From Deltaproteobacteria bacterium (lineage in GTDB: Bacteria > Myxococcota_A > UBA9160 > UBA4427), in assembly GCA_029261855.1 (NCBI GenBank), contig JAJDAN010000083.1, forward strand, positions 1 to 64,000: 64,000 nucleotides of DNA, written 5' to 3'. The position numbers were made by a program, and so were the translations under genes. The stretch's first letter is position 1, and each line of letters starts with the position of its first letter. Of the stretch, positions 56,989 through 64,000 are shown one piece after another. Under the pieces are notes generated by a model that saw nothing but the letters and a program-made list of their open reading frames with translations, was not told the origin of the DNA and searched no databases.

Positions 56989-58146
56989 TCAGCCGCGGGT
57001 CGCGAGGCGGCGGAAGAGATCGGCGGGGAGCGCCGGATCCGCGCGCGGCTGCTTGGCGAGAGCGAGGTTCTCGTCGACGTGGTCGGGCTCGCGCATGCCA
57101 ACGACGACGGTGGTGACGCCGCGGGTACTGCGCGTGAACTGGAGCGCGGCCTGGGCGTCGCCCGACGTCTCGGGGAAGGCCTCGCGAATTTCCGGAGGCA
57201 GTCGACCCACCAGGCGACCGCCGTAGAGCGGCGCGCTCGTGAGCACCGCGGTGCCCGTGCCTTCCAGTTCTTCGAGGATCGCGTGGGACGCGCCGTCCGG
57301 ACCCAGCTGTGACGCCAGTCCTGCGCCTTCCCCCATCGCCAGGCCATACGGGAATTGCAGCGCACGCAGGTGATGGTCCGCGCTGCCCACGTCGAGAGCG
57401 GCTGCGAACACGTCCACCAGGGACAGGTGATCGCGGTCGGTGTGCGGGACCAGGAAGCCCGTCCAGGTGCAGAGTCCGTAGGCGCCGATCTTGCCGTCCT
57501 GGACCGCAGCTTCCAGTGCGCCGAAGGCGTCGCGCAGGGTGCGGCGGAAGCCGTCCGGCCCGAGGGCGCGCAGCATCAGCTCGGGTTCCTGCAGCAAGTA
57601 GAGGTCCAGGGTCTCGAGTCCCAGGTTGTCGCGGCTTCGGTCGATCTGGTCCAACAGGAAGGCCGGCGCCAGACAGATGCCGTTGGCGACGCTGTCCGGG
57701 TCGAGGAGGCCGGTGTCGATGTAGTCGCGTTGCAGCTGGTGCTGGGGGTGACCCAGGGTGAGGGCGTCGGCGTCGATGGCGAGCTCGCCGCCCTTCGTGA
57801 CGACGACCACCTCGTCCCGCGCGACGACGCCTTCGACCATGGCGCGACGGAAGGCCTTGCCCACCGCGCGTTCGCTCGTGTAGCTGCGGTCCGAAAGCGC
57901 AGTGTCGAGGACGTTGATGCCTTCCTCGAGGCACTGCCCGACGGCGGAGCGGTACATCAGGTCTTCGATGCCACCGGGCCTTCCGCGTCGGGTGCCGAGC
58001 GCCAGCGACGACAGGGTCAGGGCGTCGGGCCGCCGGAAGTGGCCGGGCAGCTGCGCGAAGCGCTCGGCGAAGCGCTTCGTGCCGGCGGGCGTCGCCCGTC
58101 CCGCTACGCGTCCAGCCGACGCGTCCGCCGCTTCTTCCTCGCCCAT
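56989..58146 (-). CDS. Aldo/keto reductase
   Basis: 385 residues, TIM-barrel NAD(P)H reductase. LSSLALGTRRGRPGGIEDLM, INVLDTALSDRSYTSERAVG (catalytic Tyr in the YTSER region), VVVVTKGGE (catalytic Lys) and GVTTVVVGMREPDHVDENLA. Longer than typical (~330) through a ~30-residue N-terminal region and an insertion near residues 120-150. ATG 58146 with AGAGGA upstream. Substrate unknown. Confidence 0.85.
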   Translation of the reverse strand: MGEEEAADASAGRVAGRATPAGTKRFAERFAQLPGHFRRPDALTLSSLALGTRRGRPGGIEDLMYRSAVGQCLEEGINVLDTALSDRSYTSERAVGKAFRRAMVEGVVARDEVVVVTKGGELAIDADALTLGHPQHQLQRDYIDTGLLDPDSVANGICLAPAFLLDQIDRSRDNLGLETLDLYLLQEPELMLRALGPDGFRRTLRDAFGALEAAVQDGKIGAYGLCTWTGFLVPHTDRDHLSLVDVFAAALDVGSADHHLRALQFPYGLAMGEGAGLASQLGPDGASHAILEELEGTGTAVLTSAPLYGGRLVGRLPPEIREAFPETSGDAQAALQFTRSTRGVTTVVVGMREPDHVDENLALAKQPRADPALPADLFRRLATRG

Positions 58147-58266
58147 CTTCCTCTCTGCCCCCGCGTCTTAAGCTACCGTCCGGAAGGCCGTGGCGTCCAG
58201 CCGCGTGCCGCACCCTTCTGCGTTCACCCCGAATTGCGCGGCTGCAATTCCTCCAGGAGCTCGAAG

Positions 58267-59037
58267 TTGAGCGATCTCTTCTCCATCGAAGGTAAGACGG
58301 CGCTCGTGACCGGTGGCAGCCGAGGTATCGGCTTGATGATCGCCCGGGGCTTCGTCGAAGCCGGGGCGCGCGTCTACATCAGCTCGCGCAAGGCGACGGT
58401 GTGCGACGAGGTCGCCGCCGAGCTCTCGAAGGTCGGCACCTGCGTGTCGTTGCCCGCCAACCTCTCGGACGAGGCCGAATGCCAGCGACTGGCGTCGGAG
58501 ATCGGCGCGCGCGAGTCGAAGCTCGACATCCTGGTCAACAACGCGGGTTCGAACTGGGGCGCCCCGTACGACGAGTTCCCGGCCGCCGCCTGGGACCGCG
58601 TCCTCGATCTCAACGTGAAGGGCGTGTTCTTCCTGACCCGAGCCCTCACGGGCCTGCTCGAAGCGGCAGCCAGCGACGACGACCCCGCACGGGTCATCAA
58701 CATCGGATCGATCGACGGCATCAAGGTGCCCATCCTCGACACCTGGGCCTACTCGTCGAGCAAGGCCGCCGTCCACCAGCTCACCCGTCACCTGGCGAAG
58801 ACCCTCAGCCCCAAGCGCATCACCGTCAACGCAGTGGCGCCCGGTCCGTTCCAGAGCCAGATGATGGCCGCGACCCTGGAGAGCTTCGGCGACCAGATCG
58901 CCGCCACGAACCCGCTCGGCCGCATCGGACGCCCGGACGACATGGCCGGCATCGCCATCTATCTGGCGTCCCGCGCCGGCGCCTACGTGAATGGCGCCAT
59001 CATCCCCGTCGACGGCGGCATTGCCAGCCTGACCTGA
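58267..59037 (+). CDS. Short-chain dehydrogenase/reductase
   Basis: 256 residues, classical SDR. Cofactor loop ALVTGGSRGIGLMIARGFVE, LVNNAGSNWGAPYDEFP, catalytic serine in NIGSIDGIKVP and YSSSKAAVHQLTR (Tyr, Lys). The C-terminus GAYVNGAIIPVDGGIA is typical. The GSRGIG pattern favours NADP. TTG 58267 has AGGAG 7 nt upstream. The stop overlaps an ATG (TGATG) that is in frame with the NYN gene. Confidence 0.92.
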   Translation: MSDLFSIEGKTALVTGGSRGIGLMIARGFVEAGARVYISSRKATVCDEVAAELSKVGTCVSLPANLSDEAECQRLASEIGARESKLDILVNNAGSNWGAPYDEFPAAAWDRVLDLNVKGVFFLTRALTGLLEAAASDDDPARVINIGSIDGIKVPILDTWAYSSSKAAVHQLTRHLAKTLSPKRITVNAVAPGPFQSQMMAATLESFGDQIAATNPLGRIGRPDDMAGIAIYLASRAGAYVNGAIIPVDGGIASLT

Positions 59038-59159
59038 TGGCCTCGCCTCGCGACGCGGTGCCTCTCGTCGACCCTTCCCAAGTCCCGTCCGATCCCGCCC
59101 AAACCCCATCCGACCCTTCCCAAGCGCTTCCCCCGCCAGCCCGATCTCAAGGAGCAGGA

Positions 59160-59960
59160 ATGTCAGACGAGCCGCTGATCGCCGTCTTCGTGGACTACGA
59201 GAACCTCGCCCTGGGCGTTCGCGACATGAGGGGGGCCGATTTTCAGATCCAGCTGATCCTGAAGCGGCTGCTCGAGAAGGGCCGCATCGTCTTCAAGCGT
59301 GCCTACTGCGACTGGAGCAACTACCGCAACGACGTGCGGGAGTTCCACGGCCAGGGCATCGAGATGATCGACATCCCCCGCAGCAAGATGAGCGGCAAGA
59401 ACAGCGCAGACATCCACATGGTCGTCGACGCCCTCGACCTCTGTTACTCGAAGCAGCACATCGACTTCTTCGCCCTGCTGACCGGCGATAGCGACTTCTC
59501 GCCCCTGGTGTCGAAGCTGAAGGAGAACAACAAGCGGGTGCTCGGTTGCGGGGTCAAGAACTCGACCTCGAATCTGCTCATCGCGAACTGCGACGAGTTC
59601 ATCTACTACGACGATCTCGTACGCGCCGCCTCGACGCCGCGCAAGAAGACCGCCCGCCGCAAGCCGAAGCCCGAAGGCGAGGGCAAGCCCAGCGCCAAGG
59701 CGAAGGAGTCGGACGACAAGAAGCAGGAAGGCGTCGATCAGCTGATGGAGATCGTCCGCAACCTCGCTCTAGACTACGACCCGCTCTGGGGCTCCATGGT
59801 CAAACAGACGATCCGCCGCGTGAACCCGGGCTTCAACGAGAGCTACTACGGCTACCAGAGCTTTGCTGAGCTGCTCAAGGAAGCCGAGGACGCGGGCTAC
59901 ATCGAGCTCGAGTACGACGCCAACCGCGGCAACTACAAGGTGGTCTGCTCGGGCGACTAG
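59160..59960 (+). CDS. NYN ribonuclease domain with C-terminal LOTUS-like domain
   Basis: 266 residues. N-terminal NYN (PIN-like) domain: IAVFVDYENLALGVRDMRG, MSGKNSADIHMVVDALDL and LLTGDSDFSPLVSKLKE, with the acidic metal site (D, D, D-S-D) intact. A Lys-rich linker (~160-185) leads to an OST-HTH/LOTUS-like domain (LWGSMVKQTIRRVNPGFNES, FAELLKEAEDAGYIELEY). Likely an RNA-processing nuclease. ATG 59160 has AAGGAG upstream; ATG 59037, overlapping the SDR stop in the same frame, would add 41 Pro/Ser-rich residues. Confidence 0.88.
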   Translation: MSDEPLIAVFVDYENLALGVRDMRGADFQIQLILKRLLEKGRIVFKRAYCDWSNYRNDVREFHGQGIEMIDIPRSKMSGKNSADIHMVVDALDLCYSKQHIDFFALLTGDSDFSPLVSKLKENNKRVLGCGVKNSTSNLLIANCDEFIYYDDLVRAASTPRKKTARRKPKPEGEGKPSAKAKESDDKKQEGVDQLMEIVRNLALDYDPLWGSMVKQTIRRVNPGFNESYYGYQSFAELLKEAEDAGYIELEYDANRGNYKVVCSGD

Positions 59961-59971
59961 CGCGGCGCGGG

Positions 59972-60499
59972 TCAGGCGAGTAGCGCGCCCTCGTGGGTGA
60001 GCAGCCAGCGCTTGTTGTCGAGTCCTCCCGCGTAGCCGCCGAGCTTGTTGTCGGCGTTGACCACCCGGTGGCACGGGATGACGATGCCGATGGGATTGCG
60101 GCTGTTGGCGGTGCCCACGGCCCGGGTGGCGTTGGGGTTGCCGATGGCTTCCGCGACGTCGCGGTAGCTGCGGGTCTGTCCGCAGGGGATGTCGCAGAGC
60201 GCCTTCCAGACCTGCTGCTGGAAGGGGGTGCCGCCCGGGTCGACGGCGATGTCGTCGAGGGCGTCGAGGCGTCCCGCGAAGTAGGCGCGCAGCCGGCTGG
60301 TCAGCCGCGCCGGATCGTCTGCTTCGGTGAAGCGCGGCGTCTCGAAGCGCGTCGCGAGCCGTTCGCGCATGCCCGCTGGGTCGAACTCGCGCGTGCCCGC
60401 TGGGCCGAAGAAGTCGAGCGCGCACAGGGTCTCTCCGTGTGCGACCAGCGTGATGGTGCCGACGGGTGATTCCAGCTGGTCGATTCGAAGCTCGGTCAT
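59972..60499 (-). CDS. ogt: Methylated-DNA-protein cysteine methyltransferase
   Basis: 175 residues. Repairs O6-methylguanine by transferring the methyl group to its own cysteine in GIVIPCHRVVNADNKLGGYA. The DNA-binding segment FQQQVWKALCDIPCGQTRSY and the arginine-finger region are present. ATG 60499 overlaps the end of ada-alkA by 4 bp (ATGA), forming an alkylation-repair operon. Confidence 0.95.
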   Translation of the reverse strand: MTELRIDQLESPVGTITLVAHGETLCALDFFGPAGTREFDPAGMRERLATRFETPRFTEADDPARLTSRLRAYFAGRLDALDDIAVDPGGTPFQQQVWKALCDIPCGQTRSYRDVAEAIGNPNATRAVGTANSRNPIGIVIPCHRVVNADNKLGGYAGGLDNKRWLLTHEGALLA

Positions 60500-62073
60500 C
60501 GGGTCTTCCTCCTGTTCTTGCTGGTGCTGTTCTCGCTCTTCCCGGGTGGGGTCTTTCCGGCGGGACGGTCGGGAATCTCGGGGGTCGTCCAGAGATGCAG
60601 TGCCGCGTAGGCGCGCCAGGGACGCCAGGCTTCGGCGCGCGCCCCCAGCTCACGCGCGGTCAGCGGTCCCGCTGCTCCGCCCACGACCTTGCGCAGCACG
60701 AGATCGCCGTGGGGGAAGGCGTCCGGCTCGCCGAGGGCACGCATGGCGATGTACTGAGCGGTCCATTCGCCGATGCCTGGAAGGGCACATAGCTTCGAGA
60801 CCGCGTCGTCGAGGGACGGTCCCGCGTCGAGATCGACCTCGCCCGTCCGTACGGCCCGGGACAAGCCGGCAATGGCGGCGCCCCGGGCCTTCGTCAGGCC
60901 CACGGCAGCCGCGTCGATCTTCTCGAGAACCTCGGGCCCCGGGAACAGCACCCTCGGCATCGCGGGGTCGGCGCAGCAGACGTCTTCCGGCAGCGGCGTG
61001 CCGTAGCTGTTCGCGATGCGGCCCGCGAGGGTGGTCGCCCCGCGCACGCTCACCTGCTGTCCGAGGATCGCGCGCACGGCGAGCTCGAAGCCGTTCCATG
61101 CCCCGGGAACCCGCAGCCCCGGGCGCGCGGCGACACGGCCGGCGAGATCCGGGTCTTCCCCCAGTTGGCGCGCGATGCGATCCGGGTCGGCGGCGAGATC
61201 GAAGACCCGGCGCAAGCGATCGCTCACCCGGATCAGCGGGGCCGGGCCGGACAGCCGCACGCGCGCCAGCAGATACGGCTCTGCTCGCTTCCCGTTTCCC
61301 GGGACCGGCTCGACCTGCACGATCCCGACGGCATCGTCGAGGCGCAGGGTCCGGGTGTAGCGCTCGGGGGTCACGCTCTCGACGCCGGGGATGGCCCGCA
61401 GCGACAGGAACCCGATCAGCGCATCCCAGTCGAACGGTGCGCGGAACGGGAGTCGCAGCTGCAGCACGGGCCGGCTCTCGCGTCCTCCCAGCGCGCGCTT
61501 CGCCCGTCGCGCGGGCTTGCGCAGCTCGCGCGGCGAGCGATCCCAGGTCTTGCGGACGGCGTCGTTGAAACGCCGGACGCTTGCGAAGCCCGACGCGAAT
61601 GCGATCTCCGCGACCTTGAGCTCGGTTTCGTCGAGCAGCTTCTTGGCGAACAACAGACGCCGGGTCTGCGCGACGGCGAGGGGAGACGCGCCGAGGTGCT
61701 CGAGGAAGAGCCGTCGCAGATGACGCGACCCGACCCCGAGACGGTCCGCGAGATCGTCGACGGAGCCCTCGTCGAGAGCGCCCTGTCCGATCAGCTGCAG
61801 GCCTCGGGCGACGGTCGTGGAGGTGCCGTTCCAGGCCGGAGTCCCGGGGGACGCCTCGGGTCGGCAGCGCAGGCACGGTCGGAAGCCCGCCTCCTGGGCG
61901 GCGGCCGCGCAAGCCACGAACACGCAGTTCTCCGGCCGCGGGGTGCGGGCCGGGCAAACCGGGCGGCAGTACACGCCGGTGGACGTGACGCCCACGAAGA
62001 AGCGGCCGTCGAAGCGGGCGTCCCGGGTCTCGAGGGCCCGGTAGCAGACGCTGGCGTCGAGGGATGCGGCCAT
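60496..62073 (-). CDS. Ada-AlkA fusion: adaptive-response regulator and 3-methyladenine glycosylase
   Basis: 525 residues. N-terminal Ada zinc domain with C36, C40, C67 and C70 (GVYCRPVCPARTP, FRPCLRCRPE), in which one cysteine accepts methyl from phosphotriesters. AraC-type HTH follows (GVGSRHLRRLFLEHLGASPL, EIAFASGFASVRRFNDAVRK). Residues ~205-500 are AlkA: NGFELAVRAILGQQVSVRGA, helix-hairpin-helix LCALPGIGEWTAQYIAMRAL and catalytic Asp in DAFPHGDL. It senses and repairs alkylation, and probably activates its own operon with ogt. Confidence 0.95.
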   Translation of the reverse strand: MAASLDASVCYRALETRDARFDGRFFVGVTSTGVYCRPVCPARTPRPENCVFVACAAAAQEAGFRPCLRCRPEASPGTPAWNGTSTTVARGLQLIGQGALDEGSVDDLADRLGVGSRHLRRLFLEHLGASPLAVAQTRRLLFAKKLLDETELKVAEIAFASGFASVRRFNDAVRKTWDRSPRELRKPARRAKRALGGRESRPVLQLRLPFRAPFDWDALIGFLSLRAIPGVESVTPERYTRTLRLDDAVGIVQVEPVPGNGKRAEPYLLARVRLSGPAPLIRVSDRLRRVFDLAADPDRIARQLGEDPDLAGRVAARPGLRVPGAWNGFELAVRAILGQQVSVRGATTLAGRIANSYGTPLPEDVCCADPAMPRVLFPGPEVLEKIDAAAVGLTKARGAAIAGLSRAVRTGEVDLDAGPSLDDAVSKLCALPGIGEWTAQYIAMRALGEPDAFPHGDLVLRKVVGGAAGPLTARELGARAEAWRPWRAYAALHLWTTPEIPDRPAGKTPPGKSENSTSKNRRKTR

Positions 62074-62201
62074 GGCGGGGGTATAGCCCGGCGCCGGGCG
62101 AGAACTGGCCGTTTTCGGACATGGCCGTCCCAGGCCCGCTTCCAGGGGTTCGCGGCGGCCCGGGTCTCAAGCCGCGATGCGTTGCGGGCGAAACCCCTTG
62201 T

Positions 62202-62567
62202 ATGTCCATTGCTCGCATGGTGTGTCACGTGGGTCTCGCGTTCTCGTTCGCGACGCTCGGGTCCTTGCCGGTCGCCGCCGACGACGCAGGCGATTGGTCG
62301 ACGCGCTTGCTCCAGGAGAAGGCGCGAATCGAACGCTTCCAGCAGCGTCTCGACGCGGCGAAATCCGCCTACGCCAAGGCCCTGGTGTCTCGGGACGCAC
62401 CCGAACAGCTGGGCGCGTTGCAGGACGAGCTACGCGCCTCCGCGGATTCGCTGGCGGATGCCGAGCGCGGCTTTCCCGCGCTCGTTCAGGCCGCGCGTGC
62501 CGATGGCGCTCCCGAGGAGATCTTGCGTCCTTATCGGTTCGCGTCTCCGCCCGCCGCGACGGAGTGA
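62202..62567 (+). CDS. Small secreted helical protein
   Basis: 121 residues, unknown. A signal peptide (about 1-26, ending LPVAADD) is followed by a charged, helical coiled-coil-like mature part (LQEKARIERFQQRLDAAKSA, LGALQDELRASADSLADAER). Periplasmic. ATG 62202; ATG 62217 is possible. 129 bp from the divergent ada-alkA start, so both promoters lie between. Confidence 0.65.
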   Translation: MSIARMVCHVGLAFSFATLGSLPVAADDAGDWSTRLLQEKARIERFQQRLDAAKSAYAKALVSRDAPEQLGALQDELRASADSLADAERGFPALVQAARADGAPEEILRPYRFASPPAATE

Positions 62568-62589
62568 CGCGACCGCTACTCTCGGCCGC

Positions 62590-63723
62590 ATGACCGAGAG
62601 AAGACGCTACGCGCTGCGCGAGCCCGCGCTCGACGACGCCATCGACGCCCTCGTCGCCCAGGCCGAAGAACACTTCGGTGAGATCGAAGGCAGCGAACTC
62701 GTCCGCCAGATGCTCGTGAGCGTGCTGGGGATGGCGCGTGAGGGCGTTCGGGTCGGCGACCTCAAGTTGCTCAACAGCACCATCAAGGAGCTGCGCCACG
62801 CGTTTCGGGTCTTCGAGCCCTACCGCGGTGTGCGCAAGGTGGCCGCGTTCGGTAGCGCACGCACCCGCGAGGACGATCCGGAATGGGGCCAGGCCGAGGC
62901 GTTCGCCGCGCGCATGTCCCAGGAAGGCTGGATGACGATCACGGGGGGCGGTGGCGGCATCATGGAAGCCGCCCAGCGCGGCGCGGGGCGCGACGCGTCC
63001 TTCGGTGTCAACATCCATCTGCCCTTCGAGCAGCAGCCGAATCCCATCATCGCGGGCGATCCCAAGCTGATCAACTTCCGGTACTTCTTCTCGCGCAAGG
63101 TCACCTTCGTGAAGGAGTCCCACGCCATCGCGCTCTTTCCGGGCGGCTTCGGGACCCACGACGAAGGTTTCGAGTCGTTGACCCTGATCCAGACCGGGAA
63201 GAGCGAGATGCTCCCCGTGGTGTTCATCGACGCACCCGGGGGCTCGTATTGGCGGGACTGGGAGGAGTACGTCCGCAGCCATCTCCACCGCAAACACATG
63301 ATCGGTGATGCGGATCTGTCGCTTTTCCGGGTGACCGACCGGGTCGAAGAGGCGGTGGAGGAGATCCTGGGCTTCTACCGGAACTACCACTCCAGCCGCT
63401 ACGTCGGCGACAAGCTCGTGATCCGGTTGTGCCACGCACTGAGCGAAGAGCAGATCGACACCCTCAACGTCGAGTTCGCGGACCTGCTCCGCCGCGGCCG
63501 CATCGAAGCCAGTCGCCCTGTCGGGCCCGAGGCCGACGAGGTGCCGGGCTTGGCTCGCATCGCCATGCACTTCGACCGTCGCTCGATCGGGCGGCTGCGG
63601 CAGCTGATCGATCGCGTGAACGGCTTCCTCGTCGAGCCGGTGACGCAACCCGACGCGAGTGATCGCGAAATCGTCGAGCTACCGCTGCCCGCCGACGCGC
63701 GGCGTCGTCGCGACGAGCTTTGA
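62590..63723 (+). CDS. LOG-family nucleotide-binding protein / nucleosidase
   Basis: 377 residues. A helical N-terminal ~80 residues precedes a Rossmann LOG domain: VRKVAAFGSARTREDDPEWG, MTITGGGGGIMEAAQRGAGR and the active-site PGGFGTHDEGFE. LOG-type enzymes hydrolyse nucleoside 5'-monophosphates to ribose phosphate and base. The C-terminal ~110 residues are extra and unassigned. TACTCT (62575-62580) is a weak -10 box 9 nt before ATG 62590; no Shine-Dalgarno. The last 17 bp around the stop recur at 63745-63761. Confidence 0.82.
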   Translation: MTERRRYALREPALDDAIDALVAQAEEHFGEIEGSELVRQMLVSVLGMAREGVRVGDLKLLNSTIKELRHAFRVFEPYRGVRKVAAFGSARTREDDPEWGQAEAFAARMSQEGWMTITGGGGGIMEAAQRGAGRDASFGVNIHLPFEQQPNPIIAGDPKLINFRYFFSRKVTFVKESHAIALFPGGFGTHDEGFESLTLIQTGKSEMLPVVFIDAPGGSYWRDWEEYVRSHLHRKHMIGDADLSLFRVTDRVEEAVEEILGFYRNYHSSRYVGDKLVIRLCHALSEEQIDTLNVEFADLLRRGRIEASRPVGPEADEVPGLARIAMHFDRRSIGRLRQLIDRVNGFLVEPVTQPDASDREIVELPLPADARRRRDEL

Positions 63724-63774
63724 TGGCCTTGCGACGAGGATGATGTCGCGACGAGCTCTGACGACCCGACGCGA

Positions 63775-64000
63775 TCAGACGACGAGCTTGGCGAGCAGCT
63801 CCTCGAACGCGCGGTCCGCGATGTCCTGCATCTCGGCGTCGGTGCGGTCCTGGATCGGGTGCTCGACGAACACCGCGGCGAGGTCGGCGCCCAGGGCTGC
63901 CTGCTGACGCTCGGCGCCGTCGCAGAATTCAACCGTCGCTACGTAGACCGTCGGCAGGCCGCGCAGCTCCATCTCGGACATGTCGTGCACACTGCACGAC
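63775..64000 (-). CDS. UGSC family (seleno)protein, 3' end only
   Basis: Partial; the 5' part lies beyond the right edge. The visible ~74 residues read SCSVHDMSEMELRGLPTVYV then ATVEFCDGAERQQAALGADL and end with an acidic helix (QDRTDAEMQDIADRAFEELL). The S-C-S-x-H-D start of the visible part matches the end of the UGSC signature, a cysteine/selenocysteine family of unknown reaction; the residue before it, where the U/C-G would be, is outside the window. GTG 63990 is probably an internal codon, not the start. Confidence 0.7.
   Translation of the reverse strand, partial: SCSVHDMSEMELRGLPTVYVATVEFCDGAERQQAALGADLAAVFVEHPIQDRTDAEMQDIADRAFEELLAKLVV

Noticed and set aside
59068-59130. Direct repeat CGACCCTTCCCAAG upstream of the NYN gene
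   Set aside because: Two short copies in Pro/Ser codons, explained by low-complexity coding or leader sequence.

Overview
The window is very GC-rich, gene-dense bacterial chromosome with short intergenic gaps and many 4-base start/stop overlaps (GTGA, ATGA). Gene content is Gram-negative and aerobic-looking: heptose (gmhA) synthesis, mreBCD-mrdA-rodA, a CobA-HemD fusion, CcsA-like cytochrome assembly protein, luciferase-like monooxygenases, a UbiB-type kinase and acidobacterial/deltaproteobacterial-style ECF sigma factors. This suits a deltaproteobacterial lineage such as Myxococcota; that placement is inference from gene families, not a database result. I see no rRNA, tRNA, CRISPR array, prophage or complete insertion sequence.

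Layout. 1-448: degenerate tandem repeats, then thiL. 1496-6109: chemotaxis operon (MCP, CheW, CheY, split CheA, CheC). 6133-10019: MOSC protein divergent from larB-larC (nickel-pincer cofactor) and an esterase. 10035-12932: a 34-bp tandem repeat, then a luciferase-like monooxygenase and an amidohydrolase. 13056-16759: REC-PilZ protein and groES-groEL with a CIRCE-like operator and terminator. 16915-21673: an unknown gene pair, a TetR gene with a perfect operator, lexA, folE and a PpiD-like foldase. 22016-28361: rod-shape/elongasome genes and a HAD phosphatase. 28481-31167: trxA, gmhA, an uncharacterised enzyme-like gene and a macro-domain gene. 31337-37032: a tightly coupled heme operon (ccsA-like, hemA, hemC, cobA-hemD, hemB). 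37275-37442: a MITE-like element. 37439-41799: minus-strand operon (unknown, membrane protein, UbiB-like, monooxygenase). 42114-47780: usp, rnhB, truD, cysK, gamma-carbonic anhydrase, TetR, acyl carrier protein. 47823-53699: polA, egtD, TetR, SHOCT protein, GNAT. 53700-59960: hairpin cluster, two convergent ECF sigma genes, aldehyde dehydrogenase, aldo/keto reductase, SDR, NYN-LOTUS protein. 59972-64000: methylation-damage repair pair (ogt, ada-alkA), a secreted protein, a LOG protein and the cut 3' end of a UGSC-family gene.

The strongest novel signal is in cheA. The histidine-phosphotransfer (P1) domain and the kinase core lie in different frames, joined at a nine-A tract that fits an A_AAA_AAA slippery heptamer, followed after 7 nt by a 12-bp stem-loop containing the zero-frame stop codon. 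This is the layout of a programmed -1 frameshift or transcriptional-slippage site. Other noteworthy signals: several genes have a -10-like hexamer exactly 7 nt before the start codon (possible leaderless mRNAs); gene 3' tails are duplicated downstream in three places; DNA polymerase I has lost its proofreading motif; RNase HII has GVG instead of GRG; and an uncharacterised conserved gene is translationally coupled to gmhA.
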